Below are positions 1 to 11,633 of a stretch of 64,000 bases of DNA, one piece after another (the first letter of the stretch is position 1; each line of letters begins with the position of its first letter). Location of the stretch: contig CM070618.1 of the NCBI GenBank assembly GCA_036346255.1, positions 75,588,428 to 75,652,427 on the forward strand, written 5' to 3'. The DNA is from Ampelocalamus luodianensis (Eukaryota; Streptophyta; Magnoliopsida; Poales; Poaceae). Both the position numbers and the translations under genes were made by a program. The notes under the pieces were generated by a model that saw only the letters and a program-made list of their open reading frames with translations, made no database searches and was not told the DNA's origin.

Positions 1-372
1 GACATCAGGATCAAATTTCCAATCTTTGAAGACAACTCCTTCAAATGTCTACCAATTTGGCTAGCCCCTTAGTCCCGAGATGCTGGAAAGGTTTGGTGGC
101 AATGTGTGCACTTTCCTTCTACAAGTTTTCCATCACTATATATTGGTTTGGCCTCCTTCCATATAATAGATGTCAACTTGTGTGGTTTACGTTTAGAGCC
201 TATATCATGAAAAAAAAAATACTACTTTCAACTTGATATAGACAAATCACTACAACATCACTATTTGAAGTGAAATCACTATTTCATCATTCTAACGGCA
301 TTAAAAGAACTATAGATTTATGTCAAAACATCATACATCACTGCAATAAAAAGAACATGGAAGTAAATCTCA

Positions 373-603
373 CCAGATGAAGTCCTTGCCCAGGATGGAG
401 ACCTCGTCGTCGATGGAAAATGTATGGTACAACATAGTGGCACTGGGGATGGAGACCTCATCCGTTGTTTCAATGCTGCCGCTGTCGCCAATGCCCCAAG
501 TGGAGACATCAACAAGTTTACCCCCTTGCGACCTCACCAGAGTCGCCACTGGAGACCGAATTCGTAGACTTCGTAGAGTAGCCGACGGTGAACCCCCTCT
601 CTA
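373..603 (-). other. Candidate exon of an unrecognised minus-strand gene
   Basis: Read on the minus strand, this stretch is open in one frame for the full 230 bases. It is bounded by a good splice acceptor (CCTAG at about 604) and a good donor (GTGAG at about 372). The encoded peptide is acidic and contains two similar DEVSI segments. It may belong with the GC-rich block at 1,831-2,242, which would then be the 5' exon, but joining exons cannot be fixed. I do not recognise the protein. A transposon-captured gene fragment is equally possible. What is seen is an open frame with splice-like ends; that it is an exon is inference. Confidence 0.3.
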
Positions 604-1830
604 GGAAACAAAGAGAACAAGTGAATAAAAATATTGCATGCCTAGATTAGATCCGTTACACATAGATAATATCAAGTAGATAGCCATTAAAATTTTAATA
701 AAGTAATTTCTGAAAATTAATTTGTGAAAAGTAGACTTCAGTTTCCTCTACTTCAGTGTGGTTAAATTAATTCCTCTACCTCAGTGTGGCTAAATTATAA
801 GTCTATCATTCATTACACTGTCATATGGATCTGCTCTTACTGTTTTGGACATAACACAATGCAGAACTACAAGTCATGCCTAGATTTGCTCTTACTGTTA
901 GTGCCCAAAATGAAAATTTGACCACTAATAATATTAGGACCAAGCTAGTGTATTGTGTATAGCATGACATGGTTCCTGAATATTTGCAGGTGAATCATGT
1001 TGGTCCTGCAGGTATGCAAGGAACAGAGACATGACACCAGACACAAAACAAAATCGAGGCTAGAAAGTAGAAAGGCAATACAAATTATCTCGATTCAGAA
1101 TACTACAAGACATAGAATAGGTGGCTACATCATCAGACCATACACAAAAAATGCTCTTTATGCTTTCCTTCTTTTAGAAGTACATTATCAGCCTACTCAT
1201 CTTATCCGATTACTTTGATCCGATAGAGAGTGATAGGCTTTATCAATAAGTAAGCTAGCTAGGGTATCCTGATTCTTCACAAGGATAAAAGGATAAGTTG
1301 GATCCGGCACATGAGGAAAAAGGGTGATAATTTGCTTATCCCTCCTGTGTCGGTTCATCCGAGAGCAGCGACGGGCTGGCAGTATATTCTGCATGATCGC
1401 GCATTGCCAAACAGGAGGAACCTTTCCTCTGATTGTTTAGACTTGGACTCTAGAGCAAGGCTGCATGACAGATCGATAGAGCAAAACTGGACCAACACTA
1501 GAACAACAGTAGAACCAAAATCTCTTGCCTTTTGACACATCAATTAAAAGACAAACACCTGCACCAATAACTAAACACAACCAGGATAACTATTGATCCT
1601 CCAATCAAACACCAAAAATCATCAACAAAAAAATAGAAGAGAAAATGTGTGGATTAAAGATTTGATGTGTGAAATGACTCACCTTGTTCGTCTGCACTGC
1701 CTCCCTGGGTCGACGGCTATCCTCCTCCACTCTCTTCTCTTCTCCAGCTTCTTTCTCTTATGTTCTTTTCTGGATCTGCACCGGGCAAACACACAACAAC
1801 AACAAATAAAAAAAACTAACAAACGATGAA
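604..1830. other. AT-rich stretch, no supported gene
   Basis: Only short open frames are present. On the minus strand a GTGAGT-type donor lies near 1,683, after a purine-rich stretch open on that strand, which could be a small internal exon of the candidate gene flanking this region. No repeat ends or RNA gene were recognised. Confidence 0.3.
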
Positions 1831-2242
1831 TCAAGAACTGTAAGGGGGAAGGGGAGGATGCAAACTTCTTGGATAGTGGCGATTCCTCACGGCCACGAAC
1901 CTCACCGCCTCATGGATGTCGTTGCTCATCATCGCCAACCACCAACTGTGACTCTTCCTCGCCGCTTGCGGAAAGCCCCACCATATTCCCCGCACTAGAC
2001 GTTGAGCGCTCGCCGTCCACCATACCGCCGGATCAGTCGCCCCGTGCAACCTCATCGTGGCGCCCCGTTCGCCCTTGCCGCGGCGCCCCGCCGGATCCGC
2101 TGCCACGTGCACCCTCGCCGCGGTGCCTCGTCAGATCAGCCGCCGCGTGAGTCGCATCGGCGGCGTCACTAGTCGAGGAGTTGTGTCGAAGGCAGAAGCG
2201 GCGAAGCCTGAAGGGGTACTGGGAATCGGGATAGACGAATAG
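1831..2242 (-). other. GC-rich block, possible 5' exon of a minus-strand gene
   Basis: This block is GC-rich against an AT-rich background. On the minus strand it holds an open frame of 93 codons (2,112 to 1,831) rich in Arg, Ala and Gly, preceded by a leader-like stretch. Its composition resembles a grass first exon. No domain is recognised. It ends immediately before the target duplication of the foldback element at 2,265-3,185. It could be a real gene start or a captured gene fragment. Confidence 0.25.
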
Positions 2243-2264
2243 GGCATTGGGGCTACATTGAATT

Positions 2265-3185
2265 TTATATTTTTAATAATATTTTTAAATTTTTTTTACA
2301 AAACTAAGGAGTCGCCCCAAAAAATTACAAAAATAGGTCCCTGTCGCTAGTTCATCTGGTGACAGACTCCTATCACTAGTTGAACTGGCGACAGGAACCC
2401 TGAATAGTACGAGCAGGTTCTTGTCGCAAGTTGAACCGGCGACAGGAATCTAAGAATTTTTAAATATAGTAAATAAACACAAAAATATAACATTTTTTAT
2501 GGAGCCTCCCAATAGAGTGTTCTTCCTTGTGTAATTTTTTTTCATAATTTTATACATTCTGAAATTGTCTCCAAAATTAATTTAAGTACACTATTTGTAG
2601 GAATTTATAAATACACAAAATGAGATCCAAACATTCTGAAATTTTTTGTGAACTCTCCCTACATAGTGTAATTGTTTGTGTAATTTTCTATAATTTTATA
2701 TGTCCTAAAATTGTCTCACAAATTCGTAATTTAGGTTTCTGATATAGTGTACTTGATTGTATAATCCCTTAATTTTTGAGACAATTTCAGGGCATAAAAA
2801 ACTCTAAACAAAATTACACAAATAATTAAACTATCTAAGGAGAATTCCAAAAAAAATTCATAATGGTTGGACCTCATTTGGTATATTTACAAATTCCTAC
2901 AAATAATATAATTAAATGAATTTTGGAGACAAATTCAGAATGGATAAAATTATGAAAAAATTACCCAAGCAAGAACGCTCTATCAGGATCCTTTAGAAAA
3001 CATTTCATAATTTTTTGAGTTTATTTACTATATTTAAAAATTCCTAGATTCCTATTGCCAATTGAACTAGCGATAGGAGCCTATCGCCAGATGAACTAGC
3101 GATAGAGATCAATTTTTGTAATTTTTTGGGACGACTCCCTAGTTTTGTAAAAAAAATTAAAAAATATATTATTTCAAAAAAAATC
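2265..3185. mobile_element. Foldback Mutator-like element, 921 bp, with target duplication
   Basis: Nearly the whole element is one long imperfect inverted repeat. The left arm, from 2,265 to about 2,700, pairs with the right arm, from about 2,760 to 3,185. The arms share the ACAAAACTA-GGAGTCG block, the CTATCGC/CTAGTTCA motifs and a long AT-rich tail at about 80 percent identity by eye. It is flanked by the direct repeat ACATTGAATT (2,255-2,264 and 3,186-3,195), consistent with the 9-10 bp target duplications of Mutator-superfamily insertions. It has no coding capacity. Its transcript would fold into a long hairpin, a possible small-RNA source. Confidence 0.75.
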
Positions 3186-3236
3186 ACATTGAATTGGGGA
3201 TAAGAGGTAGGCTACATGGGCTAAATTGTAGGCTAT

Positions 3237-6200
3237 TATAACATCCCAATTTTTTATGTTTCAAAACATTTTGAGTAGTTCAGTCTTGTAGAAAAATTTA
3301 CCAAAAATTTATTTGAATTTTGTAAAGCTTAAATAGACATTCAAATGTCAAAACAATTTAATGTGACTAATCTAAACAACAATTAATTCTAAAACTATTT
3401 TATTTGAGTTTCTTATGCTTGGAAATATTTTTCAGATTTTTTAAGAATTTTTTCGAGTTCATTTGCTATTTTTTAATTTGCCATTTATATTTTCTGGTAT
3501 TTTTAAAATAGAAAAGCTAATTAAAATCTAAGAAATCTCTTTGGGCTGAAACCCTAATCCTTGGCCCAACCCTGTTTCGAAGCAAGCCCAGCTCGCCAAC
3601 CCATTTCCCATGCTCAGCCTAGTCTCTCTCTCCCGCCGCTCGCGCACATCTGATCCCACCTGCCAGTCTCAGCATCACCGTGTCTGACACAGTTTCGCCC
3701 GAGCCACAGCCACTAATGAGTGGGTCCCACCTGATCACTATTTATCTTCTTCGAGTCGGGGAAGACTTGGACTTCTCCGTCGTGGGCCTTCCTTGGAGTG
3801 CGTGCTCCGAACTCTCTCGGTCGCCCATGTATAAAAGGGGAGGTAGCCCTTGCCCTCCGCGCCCCAGCCGCGCCATCACTGAGCCAAAACCCTAGCCCTA
3901 GCCACCGGAATCGCTCGGAGAAGAAAGCCGCCACCGCAAGCTTCGACGAGGTTTTCCTTTGCCACCGGAGCACTTGAAGTTGCATTGTCGCCGCTATTGA
4001 GTTCGCAAGGAGGAGATCTACGTCCCTGTCACCTTCACTTCGCCAGAGTGTCGTCGGAACATCAAATCCACCGAGCCTGAATCTTCACCGCCACTTCGAC
4101 CACGCCGCCGACCAACTCCATCATCCCCTCGCTAGTGTGAGCACACCATCGTGATCCCCAACGCCTCAGCTACCTGTTTCACACCTCTGTTCACCTTGCT
4201 ATAGCCCAGAACGCTGCCAACCTTCAAGCCCGAGTGCCACCACCGTCGATGTCGTTCACGTCATCCCGTCGCTTGTATGTCGTCCTAGTCAGCACCACGT
4301 GGCAGCCACATCAAGCACTGAGTCAACCAGTCCTGCACTAAAACCAGATCCAATGTCACGTAAACTTAGTCTACCATGCGCCTAGCCACTGCCATATGGA
4401 CCCCACCTGTCAGAGTTACTGTTTTGTAGACCAGTGAGCCATAGACCCATAGACCAAAACTGTAGACTTGGTCCATAGACCATGGGTCCTACATGTTAGT
4501 CTCTGTTTCTGATTTTTTGGATTTTCTTTAATTCTGAATTTTGTTGCTAACGTCATACTGACGCAATATTTTGGGATTTCCTTTAGAAAAAATTCAAAAT
4601 AGTAATTCTTTTATCTTTTCCTTAGATTTAAATCTTTCGAAAGCCTGTTCTTCCTAACACGAACTCCAATTGAACCCATTCAAGTTTCTAAACTGCTTTA
4701 AATTCAATCTATATCTTTCTGATATTTTTATTTAATTTTTAGAGTTTATTTATTGCTCTGTTTTGTATTTCTTTGGTTATTTGCTTTCGTTTGCAAGTAG
4801 ACGTTGATACTTCGGAAGCTTTTGAGGAAGAAGGAGTTGATCAAGCTCAAGACCAGTACCAAGACTTGTTCCAAGGAAAATTGTACCTTTGATCATGCTG
4901 AACCCAGTTTTCCAAAATTACCTTGATTCAACTTATTGCATTTTACTTTAACTATTTATTTAACTGCTTTGGGACTAGTTATACACCAATTTGATTATAT
5001 CTACCTTGCATATTGTATTATCATGATCTTTGTCTCCCTAACTTAGTTAATTATCATAGCACCAATGTGGGTTGGATAGATCCAAATAGTCTGTTTAGCC
5101 ATGCAATGAGTCATTGATATCATTTGAGTTGCCAATATAAACTGGACTAAGTGATTATAGAACTTGTGTAAAACTGTGTGCAGTATGTTGTTACTTGTTG
5201 ATGCCATGTATTGCACTTAACCAACAGGGTAGAAAAAGATTTAGACTAAGACGAGTGGATGGAACTATGTGATATGGTGGAATTGTGGATTGGGATAAAC
5301 TTAAAATCTTGGTAATGTAGTTAGAAATTGGCAGTCTCGCCTTGGTCAATTAAGGACATAACTTTGTGTGCCATTAAACTGAGCCACAACTGTACAACCA
5401 CATGCCTGATAGGACGGGCCTAACCTAGTAGTCTATGGAGTCTTGATATTGATTACTCAGACAAATAGTTTAAGCTGTGTGCTAGGGTGGAGGTGTGTTT
5501 CTATCTGTGTAGCGATTCACATTTATGAGCAGTTCACTGTGTCCGGGCCCAACAGTGTGTGACGGGCTAACCACCTGTGTGGGGGTTAGTGCCGGCAGTA
5601 AGCACAATGGGGGTGTCAATTATTGAGATGAAGTATCAGAAAAGTTTTGTTATGATTGGTGCTAGCCACACTGGTTAAATCGTGTGGGTAAAGTGTACTA
5701 CCTCTGCAGAGTGTTAATCAATCTATTCGAATAGCCGTGTCCGCGGTTATGGATATGCTCGGGGATTTCACACGAGGGGTAGATTTTCATAGAAACAAAT
5801 GGGAAGGGACAGCTGTGTGGGGAAACTTGTGCAGCTGTGCGAAAGAAAATGGTTCGTCTATAGAAGCTTTGTGAAAACACTTGTTAAAATCATTACTGTT
5901 ATTTGTTTCAAGTTACACTTTCAATCTATTATTTGTATTAAATTGCAAATGCTGCTTTATTGTAAAATAGCCACAGAATTCATTTCCTTTGGAATGAGCC
6001 ATCATCTATAATTGCATTCTGTGGTACAATTTGTTGAGTACTCGGATTACTCATTCTTGCTGCAATCATTCAGCTGAAGTGAAGGAATCTTCACCTGCTT
6101 TTGAGGAGGAGTTTTACGAGGATGGTGATCGCTAGGTCTTGATTCCAGTCAGTTACCTGTGGCAAGTCGATGGTTTTTCGCTGCAGTTCCTTTCATTTCG

Positions 6201-6419
6201 CTGTTGTTTCTTTATTTAGTGTCAGCCCTGCGTGGCTTAATAATTGTAAACTCGACCATAAGGTCACAACTGTTATTTATTAATCAAACTAGTCATTTAT
6301 TTTTATATTCGTTTTGTGTATAATGATATTCATCTATGTTGATATTGTGTGCACTAGCTTGATCTTAGACTAGTGCATTATACACAGAGGGTCCAGATTT
6401 GCATATTTGGATCCCGACA
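3237..6419 (+). mobile_element. Solo LTR, 3.18 kb, large-LTR retrotransposon family
   Basis: The left end reads TATAACATCCCAATTTT (TG mutated to TA) and the right end GATCCCGACA. A perfect 5-bp target duplication GCTAT lies at 3,232-3,236 and 6,420-6,424. There is no primer-binding site, polypurine tract or gag-pol, so this is a solo LTR left by recombination between LTRs. A TATA box (TATAAAAGGG, 3,830-3,839) precedes a GC-rich leader-like region, as expected for the U3/R boundary. It is the same family as 27,519-30,729, sharing both ends, the TATA region and the block near 5,730 that contains CTATTCGAATAGCCG. The size and ends resemble Ty3/gypsy families with roughly 3-kb LTRs in grasses; family assignment is inference. 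Confidence 0.88.
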
Positions 6420-6424
6420 GCTAT

Positions 6425-7253
6425 GTGGGATGCCACTTAAGTCTACTTAAAAGAAAAGCTAGCCCGCAGGAGTCCACTTACTGTTTATTGTGGGACGGAT
6501 TTAGTGGGCTTGTGGACAGCCCACACCTACTTGCACCCCTATTTGTGGGTCTTTACTGCATCTGCGAACCCAAGGTTCTTCTCAAATTCTCAATGCCAAG
6601 CCCGTCATCTGAATCAGGTAGCTACTTCGTGACGCAATACTCCTCCTTTTACCCTATGGTTCATTTTGAAGTTGACTCTTCATGGTTGTGGAATTCCTAT
6701 GTCTTCTTGGACTAACATACAAAGAAATTTGACCCTTTTTTTGCTGTGAGTTTGGAACTAAACTTAGTGGCCCTAATGTTGAAGAAATTTGGGTAGCTAT
6801 TGATTTGAGGACCATGGAGACTAGGAGCGGTGTGGTGTGCCACAACCGAATACTCAGGTTTGGCGCATGGGCCTGTGGGAGTCAGAGGGGGGGGGCGACC
6901 AAGCAAGCAAAGGAGGGAGGCACGGGCGGAGGCGTAGAGGAGGGAGGCGACGCACAGGGCTGGTCAGAGGAAGAGGGAGGCGGCGTGTGGGCGGCCGACC
7001 GTGGACGGCGCGGGTAGGTAGCCGGGCTAGGGCGTCGTACGCACGTACGACGAAAAAATCGTCGTACGTGAAGCATTTTCCTGCTCGATTGGGATGCCTG
7101 TGGCGGTAGTCCGGCACCATTGCCACTACTACCTCTCAGAACGACACTCGCTCATGGGAAGCCTGTAGTGAAGCACATCATTGCAGGTTGTTGGTGATCG
7201 GTGTCCATCGTGAGGCCACCCAATACCACCGCGAAGCCCATCGCGATCTGCCA
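6425..7253. other. Intergenic sequence with a perfect short hairpin
   Basis: No gene is supported; the open frames here are short and of biased composition. A GGG-rich purine stretch lies at 6,885-7,015, and a perfect 12-bp hairpin at 7,042-7,070. Confidence 0.4.
7042..7070. repeat. Perfect 12-bp inverted repeat with A5 loop
   Basis: CACGTACGACGA at 7,042-7,053 is followed by five A residues and then the exact reverse complement at 7,059-7,070. The adjacent GTCGTACG at about 7,034 extends the local symmetry. Its role is unknown; it could be a transposon subterminal structure. Confidence 0.7.
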
Positions 7254-7858
7254 TTTTGTTTCAATGATTTTGATGCGCTCTGAACGAATTTGGAGCTGGG
7301 GCTCGATCCGTTGGAAAATTTTGGAATAAACTTTCCAACAAGCACAAGAACACTCCAATCGAACTCCGTTTGTGAAAGTTATGGCTTTTTTTTTATTACG
7401 GGCCATGTGGGTTGTCCCGAACAAAATCTGAGTTGAGTTCTCAGTTGATTCCGAGTTTAAATTCGGTTGGACTTGTGGGAGCTCTGAATTGGGCTTGGAA
7501 ATCTTATCCAAAACTTGGGCTTTGGATTCTATGACTTCTCTCCTTGTGCTCTCCCATCGCATGGACCTTCCCCTCCTGGCCGCATAGGTTTTGATGAGTG
7601 TTGGTCGGCATTGACTTGCAGTTGTGGTAGGACTACCCTCCTCGCCTTGGTTCCTGAGTACAATAACATCACAAGACTTAGGTAGCAGTCCATCCTCCAA
7701 TAAAAATTACACACTCCTAGAAACGAGCTCACCTGATAATTCAATTGTTGTGCACATTCTCTTGTAACTAGACCTTGTATAGGAGTGGTGTTTGTATCAG
7801 AAGGAGTGATGTCCTCATTATCCTCCCCTTCTTCAGAAAAGCCATCCTCGACTTTCAA
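7152..7858 (-). mobile_element. Ty3/gypsy polyprotein C-terminal remnant, copy 1
   Basis: Overlapping minus-strand frames here include a TTPIQG segment, a degenerate TRxRAQQLNYQV-like motif and the sequence LPKSCDVIVLRNQGEEG. I recognise these as the tail downstream of integrase in grass Ty3/gypsy polyproteins, followed by 3' untranslated sequence. Frames change around the SFLG motif, so the reading is broken. Positions 7,254-7,816 are repeated at 9,521-10,086 in the same orientation. No LTR ends could be defined. This is a non-functional remnant. Confidence 0.6.
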
Positions 7859-9209
7859 TAGCCTGAAAATGTGCTAAACAAATAATACAACGTATATGCA
7901 TGGTATATATATTTATCATCCAAACTCCTTCCATTTAGCACATTATGATTTCCTGGAAGTGTACTAAACAAATAGAACAACGTATATATGTATGAATCAA
8001 TTATTGTGTCATTCTCGTTGTTTTGCACAAAATAATTAGCACAATAGTAGCTATAGGATGTATTTGATATATACATTCCAATACTTTCATTCACATCATT
8101 CTCTCTCCCATGAGAAAAAGTCGTCCTCGACTTTTCTAAGTACATGGAGAAGATATTAAAGGGACAAACCAAATCAAGTTGTTCAAATATGGGGGGGGGA
8201 TTCTTAGTGCCTTCCATGTTTCAATTGCGCTACTCTGATTACTTGTACATGTTTGTTCAGCAAAGGATAAACAAGTAGGCTTAAGAAATCTTTTAAAACA
8301 GCAAGCATTATTATTGAAACTCATCTCATTGGGTTCATAACATTGCACAAAAGATTGTTTACGCAAAACATGTAATTTCAATTCAGCAAATTTATCACAT
8401 GTAATGCATATTCGATAAACATAAAACTTATCATCTACACCATAATCTCCAATCAAATTGAACTTATATGTGTAGGCATAAGTACTAACTAGTGATTTTA
8501 AACATGAAATTTCAGCATCATTCTCAATCGCACTAGATAGCTCTCTAGGATCATCAAACATGATATAGTACAAAGAATCACTAGGAGTTACTATAGTAAG
8601 AACTTCCTTTTGAGTAATCAATTCCGCATTATGTAGATTAAGCATATCAAATTCAGAACATAGAATTTCCAGTTGATGAAAAGAGTTCTCACAATTACTA
8701 ACCTTTTCTCGATGAACTAACAAATCAGCACCAATGTTGTTACCTTTAATGTCCTCCTCAGATGATGTAGATACTATAGGTATCAAATCATTATGATGTA
8801 ACCACGGAGCAGCAAGTACTTCATCCCCAATTGTGGTTATCTCCTCATATTTTGCTTCCAATAGTGTCGGTTGGTGAATATTTTACTCCTTGTCTTTAAT
8901 GTCAACCAGCACAATGTGAGAAACAACACTAGCAACAGAAAGTGATAGGTCGGTCTCAATAAAAACTTCATTGTTCCTATCTTCTACCTCTCATTTTTCT
9001 ATTGATGTATCTCTCACACTATCAATTGAGACTCTCTCAACCTCACATATGGTGGAATTACAAATCCTCTCCTCTTCATCAAGAGCATAAATCATAAGGT
9101 CTTGCATACTACTAAAGTATTTATGTTTACGTGCATTCGCCCAAGAGCGCGCGGGAGGCGGTGTGCGCTGAGCAGGAGGGTCCTCCACCTTCGGTTCATC
9201 ATGGGCCAC
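7855..9209 (-). pseudogene. Retrotransposon-associated minus-strand ORFs
   Basis: Two minus-strand open frames (8,861-8,136, 241 codons, and 9,209-8,991, 72 codons) lie between the two gypsy-tail copies and have the same orientation. The longer one has a segment with spaced Cys residues (CITCDKFAELKLHVLRKQ...) and a CCFKRFLKPTCLSF motif. It resembles accessory or 3' ORF sequences I associate with grass LTR elements, but no named domain can be assigned. Stops separate the frames, and 7,855-8,217 is a low-complexity AT-rich frame. It is probably decayed element sequence rather than a host gene. Confidence 0.45.
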
Positions 9210-9239
9210 GGCTACAGCAAGTGGTCCCGGTCTTCCGAT

Positions 9240-10086
9240 AGGATGATACGTCGATTTGTGAAGGTATGACTTTCACGTCCTATTTCCAAGCAGTCCCGGT
9301 AGTTGAAATTGCAAATAGGAAATATAAATTCACACGAGTTGAGACCTGCAATTCGCAGTTGTTGGTCTAGTCAACACAAGAACACACGAAGAAGTTTTCA
9401 CGGTGAAAATTCAATCTAAAACAAGCCTAAAAACCCTAAAAGTGGCATAAACACTGTATATATTGAAGGAGAGGGGGCGGCCACAAGATGGGTCGAACCC
9501 TAACTCTATCTCCTGATCTACTGTTTTGTTTCGACGATTCTAATGCGCTCCGAATGAATTTGGAGGTGGGGCTAGATCTGTTGGAAAGATCTCGGAATAA
9601 TATTTCCAACAAGCACAAGAACACCCCAATCGGACTCCGTTTGCGAAAATTATGACATTTTTATTGTGGGCCCTGTGGCCTGTCCCAAACCAAATCCGAG
9701 TTGAGTTCTGAGTTGATTCGAAGTTTAAATTCGGTTGGACTTGTGGGAGGTCCGAATTGGGCTTGGAAATCTTATCCAAAACTTGGGCTTTGTATTCTTG
9801 GGCTTCTCCCCTTGTACTCTCCCACCGCATGGACCTTCCCCTTCTGGGCGCATAGGCTTTGATGAGTTCTGGCCGGCATTGACTTGTAGTTGTGGTAGGA
9901 TTGCCCTCCTCACCTTGGTTCCTGAGTAAAATAACATCACAAGACTTAGGTAGCAATCCATCCTCCAATGCAAAATTATACACTCCTAGAAACGAGTTCA
10001 CCTGATAATTTAATTATTGTACACGTGCTCTTGTCATTGGACCTTGTATAGGAGTTGTGTTTGTATCCGAAGGAGTGATGTCCTCA
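9240..10086 (-). mobile_element. Ty3/gypsy remnant, copy 2
   Basis: Positions 9,521-10,086 repeat the gypsy tail seen at 7,254-7,816, with the same orientation and boundaries. The minus-strand frame from 10,001 is better preserved than in copy 1: the SFLGVYNF motif runs into LPKSCDVILLRNQGEEG without a shift. Sequence 9,240-9,520 is not shared with copy 1 and may be untranslated or LTR sequence. The two directly repeated copies may mark a rearranged element or two insertions. Confidence 0.55.
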
Positions 10087-10330
10087 TCAACAGTGCTTCG
10101 CGATTCACACCGACCGGTGGGCCTCAACTTGCACGCTTGGATATAGCTGGGAGTCGGGCTGTGCCATGCCAGCACAGGCATAGGCACGACGGGCTTCGGG
10201 CCACATCGGGTTGTGCCAGCCCCACATGGCCACCTCGTCGTGCCTTGCCGGCACGACTCGCCTCCGGTGAGGCCCAGGGCATGACGGGCCGCCGCCGTGC
10301 CGTGCCGGTTTAGGCACAGCCTTGTTGGAT
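10087..10330. repeat. GTGCC/GGCAC-rich repeat
   Basis: The sequence is built from short alternating GTGCC and GGCAC words with partial dyad symmetry, as in subterminal regions of some grass hAT-like MITEs. Clear ends and target duplications are missing. The open frames across it on both strands are compositional artefacts. Confidence 0.35.
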
Positions 10331-11300
10331 GCGCAGAGGACCTGGAGGTGGAGTTGTGGCCATTGCCGCTGTATGCCCTTCGCGGTGGCAGCCACCATAG
10401 CCGTGGATCCCCTAACTCTTCCCCTCTCCCCACGCCGAACGCTGCCTTCATCCCACCGTTCCAGCCAACCCAGATGTTCTCTTCCACGGGCAATCACGTC
10501 ACGTCGTGTTCCACAACCCCACGAGCAAAAGTCCTCAACAAATTTCAGGATTACATCACCAGAGCACCGCGTGTCCCCTTCTTCTCCATATCCGGCTAAA
10601 AACTACCACGATCATCGCCGTTCTTGCTCCGATAATCTATGCTTCAATTCCTCCCCACTGAAGCATCCCTAAACATACCCCATCCTTCCCCAACCTTCGA
10701 ATTGAGTTCTCCCTCACCCTCTGCCGCCCTCTGTACTGTCCACCACCCTCTGCCGCCGCCTAATGCCATACCACTGCCTCCCCGGCCTCCTCTACATCCA
10801 GGGGAGCGGTGAACTCGTCGTCGTCGGCGGCGGCCTCCTGTCCGCTGCCGCACGAGTGCGGGAGATCGAGATCTGGGAGACGCTAGTTGGAGGTTGAAGA
10901 CGAACCCGTGTCATTGGATCGTGCCATTGGATGGAGAGTGGACGGCTGAAATGAAACAGGATTCTTTAGTTTCTCTCATTCTTGTGAGATGTATTGGGGG
11001 TGAGTTTTGCAAAATTTTGGCACAACCTTTCGTGGGAGTTCGAGATAACGGCATCTTTTTTTTTTTTTTTATTCCAGAGTACCCATTTTTTACACTATCT
11101 TAGGAAGGCCTTGCAACTTGCAAGCAACGACAAGGAGCTAGGCATCGCCCACGCAGCGCACCCACCTGGCCACCTCCCGTGCACGTGTCCGGTTCACTTC
11201 CCTTGCCACTCCCGCTTACCGGCGCGCAGCTCACCTCTACGCGCACCGCTCCCCTCGCACCAACCTATCACTGACACGCCGGATCCAGCAGACGAGACAA
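10331..11300. other. Region upstream of KMS1, no supported gene
   Basis: GC-rich stretches (10,690-10,870) alternate with ordinary sequence. Short open frames exist on both strands but have no recognised motifs. A long T run lies at 11,056-11,070. Confidence 0.3.
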
Positions 11301-11417
11301 TACGTGGGTCCCGCACCCAGAGTCTGTTTCAGCTAAAGAACGGCTCCAAATTTCGCAGCTTATTCCCCCACCCGCAGCAACGGAAACAACGGCCCGGATA
11401 AAACCGACCGGAGAAAA

Positions 11418-11426
11418 TATAAAACC
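11418..11426 (+). promoter_or_regulatory. Putative TATA box of KMS1
   Basis: ATATAAAAC sits about 210 bp upstream of the chosen KMS1 start codon, just before a C-rich leader typical of grass 5' UTRs. Position and motif fit a core promoter; the transcription start is not otherwise shown. Confidence 0.5.
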
Positions 11427-11633
11427 CGCCGCGCGACGGGAACCACCACGCCACCACTTCGGCGCCCCGCCCCAACCGCTACCGCTCCCGATCTCGCGTG
11501 CGATCCGGCTGCTCCTCTCCGAGACTCCGATCGCCGCCGAGCCCGAGGAGCTTCGAGCCCGATCCGGGCGCCCCATGGTGGGTCCGATACCTCGGGGCCG
11601 CGAGATCTAGGGTTTCGCGCCGCGGAGGGAGGG

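Noticed and set aside
7254..10086. Reading the two gypsy-tail copies as LTRs of one element
   Set aside because: The shared 563-bp blocks contain polyprotein coding sequence, lack TG..CA ends and have no flanking duplication.
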